Shown here piece after piece: positions 45,450-57,302 of a DNA stretch of 64,000 nt. Location: contig CM057349.1 in assembly GCA_030015575.1 (NCBI GenBank), forward strand, positions 256,489,077-256,553,076. The letters are read 5' to 3'. Both the position numbers and the translations under genes were made by a program. The notes under the pieces were generated by a model that was not told where the DNA came from, made no database searches, and saw nothing but the letters and a program-made list of their open reading frames with translations. Source of the DNA: Agapanthus africanus (lineage: Eukaryota; Streptophyta; Magnoliopsida; Asparagales; Amaryllidaceae). Position 1 is the stretch's first letter; each line of letters begins with the position of its first letter.

Positions 45450-47546
45450 TGTTGGAGATAGTGCCCTCATAGTCAATTATTGGATCGCAGGTACGTGATT
45501 GCAATGATTGCGGAGGACCTATCCCGGTAGGACAATCTTACTCGAGATGATAGTATGCTATCTGGTTTGCCTTTATCAGTCGTGTACATGTTCAGGTGAC
45601 TGATTGCATGTTACACTTTGATAGAGCCCTTAGGATCTTGCTTTACTACCAACAGTATGATGGCGATCATATACGTGAGAGTTGGGTAGTTTATATGCAT
45701 ATCCTTAATTGTGGTCCCTAGTCGTGGGAGTTTCGAGACAGGGCATCGATACTCCGGAGTAGACTAGTGTATACAGTCGAGACCCCGACGAGGGGCGGTG
45801 GCCGGTCTCACAAGCCACTGGTGTCAGTTGGATCACCTAAGATGTATACAGGTGCTCATTGGGTTATGAGTACACCGGACAGGACTCGCCGGGAATCTGC
45901 TAGTTAGTACTATACCTATCGTCAGATAGCAGTTCCCTGGTGACATGTGTACAGGTTAGTTCATCGACCTGAGGTCGTCATTTGTCTCGTGTGAGTTCCC
46001 ACTGTGCTTTGATTTCTACCCTACCACGGCTCAAAGGAGTCGTGCAAACAGGTAGCTTTTGGGTACAGTCCCGAGCCATATGGAGGCACGTGAGCGGATC
46101 GGCAGGGGATTCGTCTCTCCCGGTATTGGGGGCGAGGTCGTGCTGTGTCTAGGAGAGCCATTACACAAAGTCCATGGCCATGGCAGGAGATTTACTGGTA
46201 GGTACTCCAGTAGTATCTCAGGGTGTTTTTGGGCTACACTCCGACACGACTTATACTGCTATTGGGGGTCTGACGTTTCTAGCCCCCTAGGCGGATATGC
46301 GATACTCATTGACGAACGGACCGGACTGTATATACATTGTCACTGTTAGGCTCAGTAGGGTTTTCGGAGGAGTTCGCTCATCGGTCTCCCTTGAGTTCGC
46401 TCCTCGGCCTCCCTTGAGGTCAGTCCATGGGCAGCCGTTATGCATAGCTAGTGCCGCTGACGGTTTATGGTTAAACCCACTGCCAGGGTACTGACGAGTC
46501 ATTAGAGTCCCCCACAGACAGTTTCCCAAGTTCGGGCGAAACGTTGTAGAGGCCGTATGGTTTTATGGCAGGGTTCGGAAAATGCACGTGCGTTTACGCA
46601 CGTGTTATTTTTCGGGCAGATGATACTGGTCGGCTTTGGTTTAAGCCGGATCCGAGTATTATATTGAGTAGGTATAATATCTTTGTCTCAGTTGCATTTG
46701 TATTCGGTCGTAATACAAATGCGGGTATATTTATACAGTTACGGGGTTATCCTGAAATTCGTTTCAGGATCACTTTTGGAAGTTGCCAGTTTCCAGTTTT
46801 CTATCAGCCGTCTTTTAACATTCGGTTAAAGACGGATTTATCTTTTCTTGGATGAGGGTGAGTCATGCTTCTACAAGGTTCTAGAAGGTTCTAGATTTGG
46901 TGAGGTGTCTTGTGACTCATGCTTTGATTTTAACCATTTCTTGTTTTCCTTAAGATATTATTTTGTGTTCACATTATGATATTTACTTATGGTTACCCCC
47001 CCTCCTACGGTCACCTCCCTCTTTGCTATAAGAGGCCGGCCCCCTCCTCTCTCTCTCACTTGATGGTTTTTCATTTGTGAAAAGATTATGATAGTATTTG
47101 GGGTGTATGGAATTTCACAGCTCATTTCATTCCAACACCCGATTCCCTCGGCAACTTCATTAACCGTCCGTCCATAGTTTTGGATGGAACGAGACAAAGT
47201 CATCTACTCATTCTCTACATCAATCTTGGTCGTCTCTTCTAGCAAACTTGACGGCCGAGTTGCCTCGAGTCAGAGGCGGGAGCCCGTTTAAAGAATCGTC
47301 GACGTGGTGCCACCTTGACGAGGATATCGGAGAACGACGAGATCGGAGCAGCCGCAACGGAGCGTGGGATGATGGTTAAAGAACGAAGGACTCGGATCGT
47401 TCGGTATAACCTTTCTACACTCTTTACAGTTTGTTAGTTTAGCAATAATGGCAGATCCGGGTGAAAGTATACGATAGCGCCAGTTAAAAAGTTTTTGTTC
47501 CGCATTTGGCGTCTGTAGACGGCCGGGGCGCTAGCGTAGACTTACA
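45450..47546 (+). repeat. E5/E6 LTR1
   Basis: 2097 bp, TGTTGGAGATAG to GACTTACA. It holds hairpins CACGTGCG/CGCACGTG (46585-46604) and GCATTTGTATT/AATACAAATGC (46694-46722). It has several one-base differences and one 2-bp indel against LTR2. Confidence 0.96.
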
Positions 47547-47547
47547 G

Positions 47548-47559
47548 TGGTATCAGAGC
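47548..47559 (+). other. Primer binding site, first internal region
   Basis: TGGTATCAGAGC one base after LTR1. Confidence 0.95.
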
Positions 47560-49850
47560 CTCACCATTTTGCTATACTAACTTGTGCTAACGCGTTTAAA
47601 ACATCGATTGAACCGAAAATCGAAAATTGCAAAATCCTAGCTCGACAGTTTCTGTTGATTTTAAATGGTCTCAAAAATTAATTCTACATGTCTTAAAAAT
47701 CTGTGCAGGCTTTTCTAAGAACCACGTAGAAATTTGGGCACGTAATTCGATGATATCGCCGCGGAAACGCGGTCAAACCTATGGTTTGACCGCGCTTCCG
47801 CGGCCATACAGTGAAGTCGTGGCCCCAAATTTTCACAGTGGGTTCTCTGTTGGATTTTGTGGTTTTTGGTAAATATCGTTTTGGCCCAGATTTTGTTACT
47901 GTTCACCAGTAAGTCGTGGGGCCCACTTTATGATATTTTTGTCGATCGAAATTTAAACATGTTAGTTTACAGTGCTTACATTATATCTCCGACCGGGAAT
48001 GTCATTTGATCGGTAAACCGCGTCCGATTGCTATAGTTCTTTTAGACGGGTTTGCGAACGTGACATTCGCGTTGATGTTCTGTGTTGTGCTGTGATGTTG
48101 CGGATTTGTCGTGGTGGATAGCAGTGTGCAATGGTAGTACAGTTTGAGTTTATTTGTACATTTGATATTGCGGGGCGAGCGTCCAACATGTGGACTGCCG
48201 TCACTGCCTGTTGTATAATATTCATTTTGGGGCACGACCAGGTTGCGGTCGATGTACCTATTGTACTATTTTTCATTACTGTACTAGGTTTTGCCCCGAG
48301 ACGGAGTGCACGGATAGCCGGGTTCTGGAGGGCAACGGGTCCGCATCTCATGGCTTTGAGAGGCAGAGGGGCCCCACTCTAAAATTGGCAGACTATTCGC
48401 CGCACTCGTAGGGGGCACAGGTTGACCCAAGGAGGGGTGCTCAATTTACCGGATTCCGTGAAGTGCCGGGTGTTCCATTCACTATGCTGTGGGGACTACC
48501 TCGCTTCAGGTTTTGGCGGGTAACTTACCGCACCCGTAGGGGTCTAGGTTTCATTGCACAAGCTATCCACACGACAGGGGAACGTCGGGTTTCAGCAGCG
48601 GCTCTGTGAAACCCGGGGATCCCAGTTATCTGTATTGTTCTGTGATGCTTATTACTTTTCTGTAATGTTGCATATTATCACGCCTGGAGCGATTATTGTA
48701 TATTGGCTTATATACTATTAGATGTTGTATATGTTTTACACCCGCGCTAGTCCAGTCCCCGCTCTGTCGTTAGTTAAGTAACCTAACGGGTGATGACGGG
48801 ACCCAGTGACGAATGCGGATGGCATATACGTACATTTTATTTTCGTTCTTTTCTGGTGTGATTGATTGATGGGACTGCGTTGATTCTGATCAATGCAAAA
48901 AGTTAAACAAACCTGTTTTCAGTTGTTGGAACAAATTTAAAAAGTGTTATTGCAAAGACGTTTTCTTTTGTTTTGCATAGCGGTATTCAGTGGAATATCC
49001 TGCACCTCATTCGACGGGGCAAGGGCCGATATCCCTTCACCGGGACTGACCCCTTGGGCAGAAGTTTGCGTCAGGGTAATAACTTCACTGTAGTCGATTA
49101 CAAGTTGCTTTGCATAGCGGTATTCAGTGGAATATCCTGCACCTCATTCCACGAGGAAAGAGCCGAGATCCTTTTACCGGGAGTGACCTCTTTAGCAAAA
49201 GGTTTTCGCCACTATATTTTAAAAAGCTATCAGGTTCCTTCAGCGATATCAAGTTCACTACGTTAAAGGTTTTTCGCCAAAAACCAGCCGTAGCCCTCCG
49301 TCACTTCTTTTGGGTATTCAGTAGTATTCAAGCTATGTATTTTAGCCAAAGTTAAGGCATAGTGTTTGGTAGCTGCTGGGTATTCAATTGTTGCATAGAT
49401 AGATGAGTTAGTTTGGGACAGTCGTTCTGCCGATTGGCCAAAGTCAGGGGCATGTGCGGGTGGGTTCAAATTGACAAGATAGTGACGGGTAGAACTTGGC
49501 ATGTGACTTATGACATTTTGACCAAAGCCAAGGTTATAAGAGCATGGGGCAAAAATAAGATCGGGAGTTTCTAAAGAAACTGAAACTTGCCAAGTATGCG
49601 CATACCTTCTGGAGTATGAGTAACGTGGATGCATTCCATCACGTTATCATGCGATGAGAGTTGGATCCCGATTCCCACTGATGAGTTGGTTTACTCTTCG
49701 GGTGATCCCGATTGATTCTTCTTTTAGGTTTGGAGGAGAATTTGACAGGACAGTGGGAGGTTTCCGGATTAGATAAAGTTATGACCATTCTGATCTAGGT
49801 TAGAGTGCACGCAGAGTGTTTCTTTTCTCTCTCTCTCTTTGGCAGCGACC
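47560..49850 (+). other. E5 non-coding structured leader
   Basis: It contains the GC-rich hairpin (47758-47804), two hairpin modules (about 48303-48405 and 48436-48538), the two-copy module (48965-49205), three short hairpins (49340, 49433 and 49517; loop CAAA), the stem TAACGTG/CACGTTA near 49620-49647, and a polypyrimidine/AG site ending near 49846. There is no gag. Confidence 0.8.
47758..47804 (+). repeat. GC-rich leader hairpin (E5)
   Basis: GCCGCGGAA pairs with TTCCGCGGC and CGCGGTCAAACC with GGTTTGACCGCG, with one mismatch between and loop TAT. It starts 210 nt after the primer site. Confidence 0.92.
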
Positions 49851-52850
49851 TTTGACCGACCCTAGACTATGACTCAGTGACCAGGTTAACCGAACCTTCT
49901 TAAAATACTGGCTTTTGGATTGTCTATGTTGCATAAGTCATTGCCACTCCTTCTTTTACCCTTTGAATTTCTCAGAACACCCGTATTACTACGGATATCC
50001 ACTTCCATTGGATAGATCCATCGTATGGTTATATACGAACTCGAAGGGACTTCTTCGAGGATGGATCCAGGTTCAGGAGAAATAGAATTGGTTTATTCAG
50101 TTATCTTTTATTATCACCTTCTCTCAGGTTGCGAGAGCTCCTTGGTTTAGGAGAGTACACCTATTACGCTTATTGGATAGTCTTATTCCAAACCATAGGC
50201 AGGTGCCGAAAGGTAGGGAATGAAGAAAACCAATTAGCCTAAGTAGGGTGTGCAGAAGGTAATATGTAAAGACAAAATAAAGGGATTAGAAAGAGGGCAA
50301 AGTAAATTGCGACTGATATCATTCACGACCAAAACCGCGTACTTCATCGCCACTCCTATTTCACCTTTAAAGGAATAAGGTATTATTCAGTTGACTTTTA
50401 TCATCACCTTCTCTCGAGATGCGAGTACTCCTTGGTTTAGGAGGGTACACCTATTATGCTTACTGGATAGTCTTCTTCTAAACCATAGGCTGGTGCCGAA
50501 CGGTAGGGAAGGAAGAAAACCATTTAGCCTAACGATGGTGTACAGAAGGTAACGACTAAAGACAAATAAAGGGATTTGGAGAGATGGAAATAAAATATAC
50601 GGTTGGAGTCATGAATTGGATTATGGAAGAGGCATTGCTATGAATACCAAGATACCCCTACGAAGCATTTTCATGTTTCAGTGCATTGTTAAAGAAAAAC
50701 TGTTTTCCCGATTAGACACTTACTCCAAGGGTATGTATTTACCAGGTTTCATTCTCATATCTGTATGGTTTTACAGATGATGAGTGGGAGTAAGATATTG
50801 GGAATTAGGTGATCATCCTCATTATATCGGAATTCGTTGTAATTGGTGATATTTGAGGAAATCGCCAGGGTACAGTTTTCAACCTACGACGCACAGGTTA
50901 TGAGTTGTTTAACTCAGCGGACTTATACAGAGTATTGTATGTTGTCCAAGTGTCCATCAGGACAAAGGGGTAGGTCCTCGTACTATGTTCTGTTTACTTA
51001 TAACTTCTCTAGTATTTAGACAAGTGTTTCGTAGAAATACAAGGTCTAAGTTTTGAGAAGTTGTGGGTATAAGAATAAAGTAGAGAACCAGGTATCACAA
51101 GTATCGGGATTCTTCAAAGAGATCGAAGATGTAGATTCTTGTGATTGGTATTCAGATGATAGTGATGGTTTTGAGAAACGTGTTTCTATTTCAGGTTACT
51201 CATAATTGGATGGATTCCTAAGTTGAGTAATGCTGATTGGCCTTTTTCCATTAAGATGATATGCACTGGAGACAGCTGCATGATTGAATATGGTTCCAAT
51301 TAAATAAGTGCCAAAGTTTCTGTATTGGATATAGAATGGATCGTACCTTAAAAGATGTTAAGGTACGGAGAGTTGTCCAGCTTATGCTTAAAACCAGACT
51401 CTGGATAACTCAGGGCACGTTTCTGTAATGGCTGTTTGTGGGTTGACCCTGGCTATGACGAGGGTTGATATTCTACCATTTGGAAGATCAATAGTGATAT
51501 TGTTCTTGACTCGCCACAGTTTTAGTAAAATGGATTTTTTCAGAAAACAGTAGTGGGAGTATGGTAGAACTGGAATTGATTCCAGAACCGCAAACGATTA
51601 CGGAAAATTTAATAGGACCTGTATATTCAATCAGGTTTGACATTCCAATAGCCACTCCGCAGATATGGTGGGTAACCTCAGACACCCGAGAGGTACTCCG
51701 GTAGCCTCAAGGACGGTGACAGGGAGGTTATTATCTACCCAGACTTGACACTACTGTTGTTCCAGGCTATGAGACCCGGTAGGAGGGTTGTCGTAGTCAG
51801 TGGGAGCAGCAGAAGCATAGTGGGCAAGATGCTTATATCTATTTATAGACTTGAGCAGTTATAGCGGAGATAGATCATCTAATTTTGATGTGACAGTCAT
51901 TGGTTTGACTTCAATCAGAATAGGGGATGGATCTGTTAAGAAGGTAGTAGGGTGTGATGTCATGTATTTGGATGACAAACACAGAGTAGGAAGTAAAATT
52001 CCTATACTACGATCGGTTGTACTTTGGTCGTCACACAGTTGTTTCTCCAGATAGGATATGGATATAATATTTGACATTCTGGTTTCTGGATCTATGGTTT
52101 TAGATCTAGATTTGGGTAGTTTCCCAATGTGGGTACTTTGACAGTATTCTAATGGTTTTTAGAATAGTTGACTCCTAGCATGGTAGTGTACCTGCAGGTG
52201 ATGGAGTCACCCTCTCTAAAGATGTCGTATAGACTAAAGGGGAGAGGGAAGTGCATGATTGGCAGATCACTTGCTTAGGCAATTGAGTCAATCATGAGAT
52301 GTCAAGTACCACACCAGATGTTGTTTTTGCACTAGATGCAATGAGTTTGTATTAATCCAATCCTGGAGAAACATAAGGAAGCAGTTTTAGAACATAAGTA
52401 CATGTTCTACGGATTTGATTACGACAGCCTCTTTCGGGAGACGGTTATCGTTCCAGGCTTCAAAGGTGACATGGTTGACAGAGAGATTGTCAGAGTTATA
52501 GTTTTCCCTCTGACAAAGAGGGACAGTATTATGGACAGATAGTCCAAGAGGATACTGTGGGAAGCAAGGTGCCCGATACTGATTAGGTTCAGTGATCGAT
52601 TCGGTCTAAGAAGTTTGGATATGGATTTCATTTATGAACTAAGGTCCCATCAGATATCCAGACATATTCTAAGACAGGTATTACTCAATTCGGGAGATGG
52701 TTTTCTCCGCGAACTTGAGATTAAGAGAGATATAGAAAGATACTTCTAGGCGGATCCACTCACTGAGGCTATTTCTCGAACACAATAGTTTTACAAACGG
52801 GCTTTGTGAAACTGATTAGTAGAGGAGTTGGATGTTCGGTTTCACACGGG
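49851..52850 (+). pseudogene. E5 pol remnant and duplicated region
   Basis: The first part (to about 51190) matches the tandem-duplication region of E3 and E4, with the second unit shortened. From about 51200 it matches integrase end, RT and RNase H in order, for instance AGTGGGAGCAGCAGAAGC near 51800 and GGTCCCATCAGATATCCAGA near 52645. No usable frame exists. It is more diverged from E2 than the E3 and E4 remnants and has deletions. Confidence 0.82.
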
Positions 52851-52899
52851 CTGTGAGTAGTCGACATCGCAATATTAGCCTTGAGTGCAAGTGGCAGAT

Positions 52900-54998
52900 T
52901 GTTGGAGATAGTGCCCTCATAGTCAATTATTGGATCGCAGGTACGTGATTGCAATGATTGCGGAGGACCTATCCCGGTAGGACAGTCTTACTCGAGATGA
53001 TAGTATGCTATCTGGTTTGCCTTTATCAGTCGTGTACATGTTCAGGTGACTGATTGCATGTTACACTTTGATAGAGCCCTTAGGATCTTGCTTTACTACC
53101 AACAGTATGATGGCGATCATATACGTGAGAGTTGGGTAGTTTATATGCATATCCTTAATTATGGTCCCTAGTCGTGGGAGTTTCGAGACAGGGCATCGAT
53201 ACTCCGGAGTAGACTAGTGTATACAGTCGAGACCCCGACGAGGGGCGGTGGCCGGTCTCACAAGCCACTGGTGTCAGTTGGATCACCTAAGATGTATACA
53301 GGTGCTCATTGGGTTATGAGTACACCGGACAGGACTCGCCGGGAATCTGCTAGTTAGTACTATACCTATCGTCAGATAGCAGTTCCCTGGTGACATGTGT
53401 ACAGGTTAGTTCATCGACCTGAGGTCGTCATTTGTCTCGTGTGAGTTCCCACTGTGCTTTGATTTCTACCCTACCACGGCTCAAAGGAGTCGTGCAAACA
53501 GGTAGCTTTTGGGTACAGTCCCGAGCCATATGGAGGCACGTGAGCGGATCGGCAGGGGATTCGTCTCTCCCGGTATTGGGGGCGAGGTCGTGCTGTGTCT
53601 AGGAGAGCCATTACACAAAGTCCATGGCCATGGCAGGAGATTTACTGGTAGGTACTCCAGTAGTATCTCAGGGTGTTTTTGGGCTACACTCCGACACGAC
53701 TTATACTGCTATTGGGGGTCTGACGTTTCTAGCCCCCTAGGCGGATATGCGATACTCATTGACGAACGGACCGGACTGTATATACATTGTCACTGTTAGG
53801 CTCAGTAGGGTTTTCGGAGGAGTTCGCTCATCGGTCTCCCTTGAGTTCGCTCCTCGGCCTCCCTTGAGGTCAGTCCATGGGCAGCCGTTACGCATAGCTA
53901 GTGCCGCTGACGGTTTGTGGTTAAACCCACTGCCAGGGTACTGACGAGTCATTAGAGTCCCCCACAGACAGTTTCCCAAGTTCGGGCGAAACGTTGTAGA
54001 GGCCGTATGGTTTTATGGCAGGGTTCGGAAAATGCACGTGCGTTTACGCACGTGTTATTTTTCGGGCAGATGATACTGGTCGGCTTTGGTTTAAGCCGGA
54101 TCCGAGTATTATATTGAGTAGGTATAATATCTTTGTCTCAGTTGCATTTGTATTCGGTCGTAATACAAATGCGGGTATATTTATACAGTTACGGGGTTAT
54201 CCTGAAATTCGTTTCAGGATCACTTTTGGAAGTTGCCAGTTTCCAGTTTTCTATCAGCCGTCTTTTAACATTCGGTTAAAGACGGATTTATCTTTTCTTG
54301 GATGAGGGTGAGTCATGCTTCTACAAGGTTCTAGAAGGTTCTAGATTTGGTGAGGTGTCTTGTGACTCATGCTTTGATTTTAACCATTTCTTGTTTTCCT
54401 TAAGATATTATTTTGTGTTCACATTATGATATTTACTTATGGTTACCCCCCCTCTCCTACGGTCACCTCCCTCTTTGCTATAAGAGGCCGGCCCCCTCCT
54501 CTCTCTCTCACTTGATGGTTTTTCATTTGTGAAAAGATTATGATAGTATTTGGGGTGTATGGAATTTCACAGCTCATTTCATTCCAACACCCGATTCCCT
54601 CGGCAACTTCATTAACCGTCCGTCCATAGTTTTGGACGGAACGAGACAAAGTCATCTACTCATTCTCTACATCAATCTTGGTCGTCTCTTCTAGCAAACT
54701 TGACGGCCGAGTTGCCTCGAGTCAGAGGCGGGAGCCCGTTTAAAGAATCGTCGACGTGGTGCCACCTTGACGAGGATATCGGAGAACGACGAGATCGGAG
54801 CAGCCGCAACGGAGCGTGGGATGATGGTTAAAGAACGAAGGACTCGGATCGTTCGGTATAACCTTTCTACACTCTTTACAGTTTGTTAGTTTAGCAATAA
54901 TGGCAGATCCGGGTGAAAGTATACGATAGCGCCAGTTAAAAAGTTTTTGTTCCGCATTTGGCGTCTGTAGACGGCCGGGGCGCTAGCGTAGACTTACA
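52900..54998 (+). repeat. E5/E6 LTR2 (shared middle LTR)
   Basis: 2099 bp. It matches LTR3 except at two sites noticed by eye, where LTR3 differs from both other copies. It serves as 3' LTR of the first unit and 5' LTR of the second, and has no target duplicates of its own. Confidence 0.96.
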
Positions 54999-54999
54999 G

Positions 55000-55011
55000 T
55001 GGTATCAGAGC
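55000..55011 (+). other. Primer binding site, second internal region
   Basis: TGGTATCAGAGC one base after LTR2. Confidence 0.95.
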
Positions 55012-57302
55012 CTCACCATTTTGCTATACTAACTTGTGCTAACGCGTTTAAAACATCGATCGAACCGAAAATCGAAAATTGCAAAATCCTAGCTCGACAG
55101 TTTCTGTTGATTTTAAATGGTCTCAAAAATTAATTCTACATGTCTTAAAAATCTGTGCAGGCTTTTCTAAGAACCACGTAGAAATTTGGGCACGTAATTC
55201 GATGATATCGCCGCGGAAACGCGGTCAAACCTATGGTTTGACCGCGCTTCCGCGGCCATACAGTGAAGTCGTGGCCCCAAATTTTCACAGTGGGTTCTCT
55301 GTTGGATTTTGTGGTTTTTGGTAAATATCGTTTTGGCCCAGATTTTGTTACTGTTCACCAGTAAGTCGTGGGGCCCACTTTATGATATTTTTGTCGATCG
55401 AAATTTAAACATGTTAGTTTACAGTGCTTACATTATATCTCCGACCGGGAATGTCATTTGATCGGTAAACCGCGTCCGATTGCTATAGTTCTTTTAGACG
55501 GGTTTGCGAAAGTGACATTCGCGTTGATGTTCTGTGTTGTGCTGTGATGTTGCGGATTTGTCGTGGTGGATAGCAGTGTGCAATGGTAGTACAGTTTGAG
55601 TTTATTTGTACATTTGATATTGCGGGGCGAGCGTCCAACATGTGGACTGCCGTCACTGCCTGTTGTATAATATTCTTTTTGGGGCACGACCAGGTTGCGG
55701 TCGATGTACCTATTGTACTATTTTTCATTACTGTACTAGGTTTTGCCCCGAGACGGAGTGCACGGATAGCCGGGTTCTGGAGGGCAACGGGTCCGCATCT
55801 CATGGCTTTGAGAGGCAGAGGGGCCCCACTCTAAAATTGGCAGACTATTCGCCGCACTCGTAGGGGGCACAGGTTGACCCAAGGAGGGGTGCTCAATTTA
55901 CCGGATTCCGTGAAGTGCCGGGTGTTCCATTCACTATGCTGTGGGGACTACCTCGCTTCAGGTTTTGGCGGGTAACTTACCGCACCCGTAGGGGTCTAGG
56001 TTTCATTGCACAAGCTATCCACACGACAGGGGAACGTCGGGTTTCAGCAGCGGCTCTGTGAAACCCGGGGATCCCAGTTATCTGTATTGTTCTGTGATGC
56101 TTATTACTTTTCTGTAATGTTGCATATTATCACGCCTGGAGCGATTATTGTATATTGGCTTATATACTATTAGATGTTGTATATGTTTTACACCCGCGCT
56201 AGTCCAGTCCCCGCTCTGTCGTTAGTTAAGTAACCTAACGGGTGATGACGGGACCCAGTGACGAATGCGGATGGCATATACGTACATTTTATTTTCGTTC
56301 TTTTCTGGTGTGATTGATTGATGGGACTGCGTTGATTCTGATCAATGCAAAAAGTTAAACAAACCTGTTTTCAGTTGTTGGAACAAATTTAAAAAGTGTT
56401 ATTGCAAAGACGTTTTCTTTTGTTTTGCATAGCGGTATTCAGTGGAATATCCTGCACCTCATTCGACGGGGCAAGGGCCGATATCCCTTCACCGGGACTG
56501 ACCCCTTGGGCAGAAGTTTGCGTCAGGGTAATAACTTCACTGTAGTCGATTACAAGTTGCTTTGCATAGCGGTATTCAGTGGAATATCCTGCACCTCATT
56601 CCACGAGGAAAGAGCCGAGATCCTTTTACCGGGAGTGACCTCTTTAGCAAAAGGTTTTCGCCACTATATTTTAAAAAGCTATCAGGTTCCTTCAGCGATA
56701 TCAAGTTCACTACGTTAAAGGTTTTTCGCCAAAAACCAGCCGTAGCCCTCCGTCACTTCTTTTGGGTATTCAGTAGTATTCAAGCTATGTATTTTAGCCA
56801 AAGTTAAGGCATAGTGTTTGGTAGCTGCTGGGTATTCAATTGTTGCATAGATAGATGAGTTAGTTTGGGACAGTCGTTCTGCCGATTGGCCAAAGTCAGG
56901 GGCATGTGCGGGTGGGTTCAAATTGACAAGATAGTGACGGGTAGAACTTGGCATGTGACTTATGACATTTTGACCAAAGCCAAGGTTATAAGAGCATGGG
57001 GCAAAAATAAGATCGGGAGTTTCTAAAGAAACTGAAACTTGCCAAGTATGCGCATACCTTCTGGAGTATGAGTAACGTGGATGCATTCCATCACGTTATC
57101 ATGCGATGAGAGTTGGATCCCGATTCCCACTGATGAGTTGGTTTACTCTTCGGGTGATCCCGATTGATTCTTCTTTTAGGTTTGGAGGAGAATTTGACAG
57201 GACAGTGGGAGGTTTCCGGATTAGATAAAGTTATGACCATTCTGATCTAGGTTAGAGTGCACGCAGAGTGTTTCTTTTCTCTCTCTCTCTTTGGCAGCGA
57301 CC
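55012..57302 (+). other. E6 non-coding structured leader
   Basis: A near-identical copy of 47560-49850 at an offset of 7452 bp, with the GC-rich hairpin at 55210-55256, two-copy module at 56417-56657 and short hairpins at 56792, 56885 and 56969. Confidence 0.85.
55210..55256 (+). repeat. GC-rich leader hairpin (E6)
   Basis: Same sequence and pairing as 47758-47804. Confidence 0.92.

Noticed and set aside
46059-46349. 96-codon frames recurring at 53509 and 60962
   Set aside because: They lie in the three LTRs of E5/E6; recurrence reflects the LTRs and not a conserved protein.
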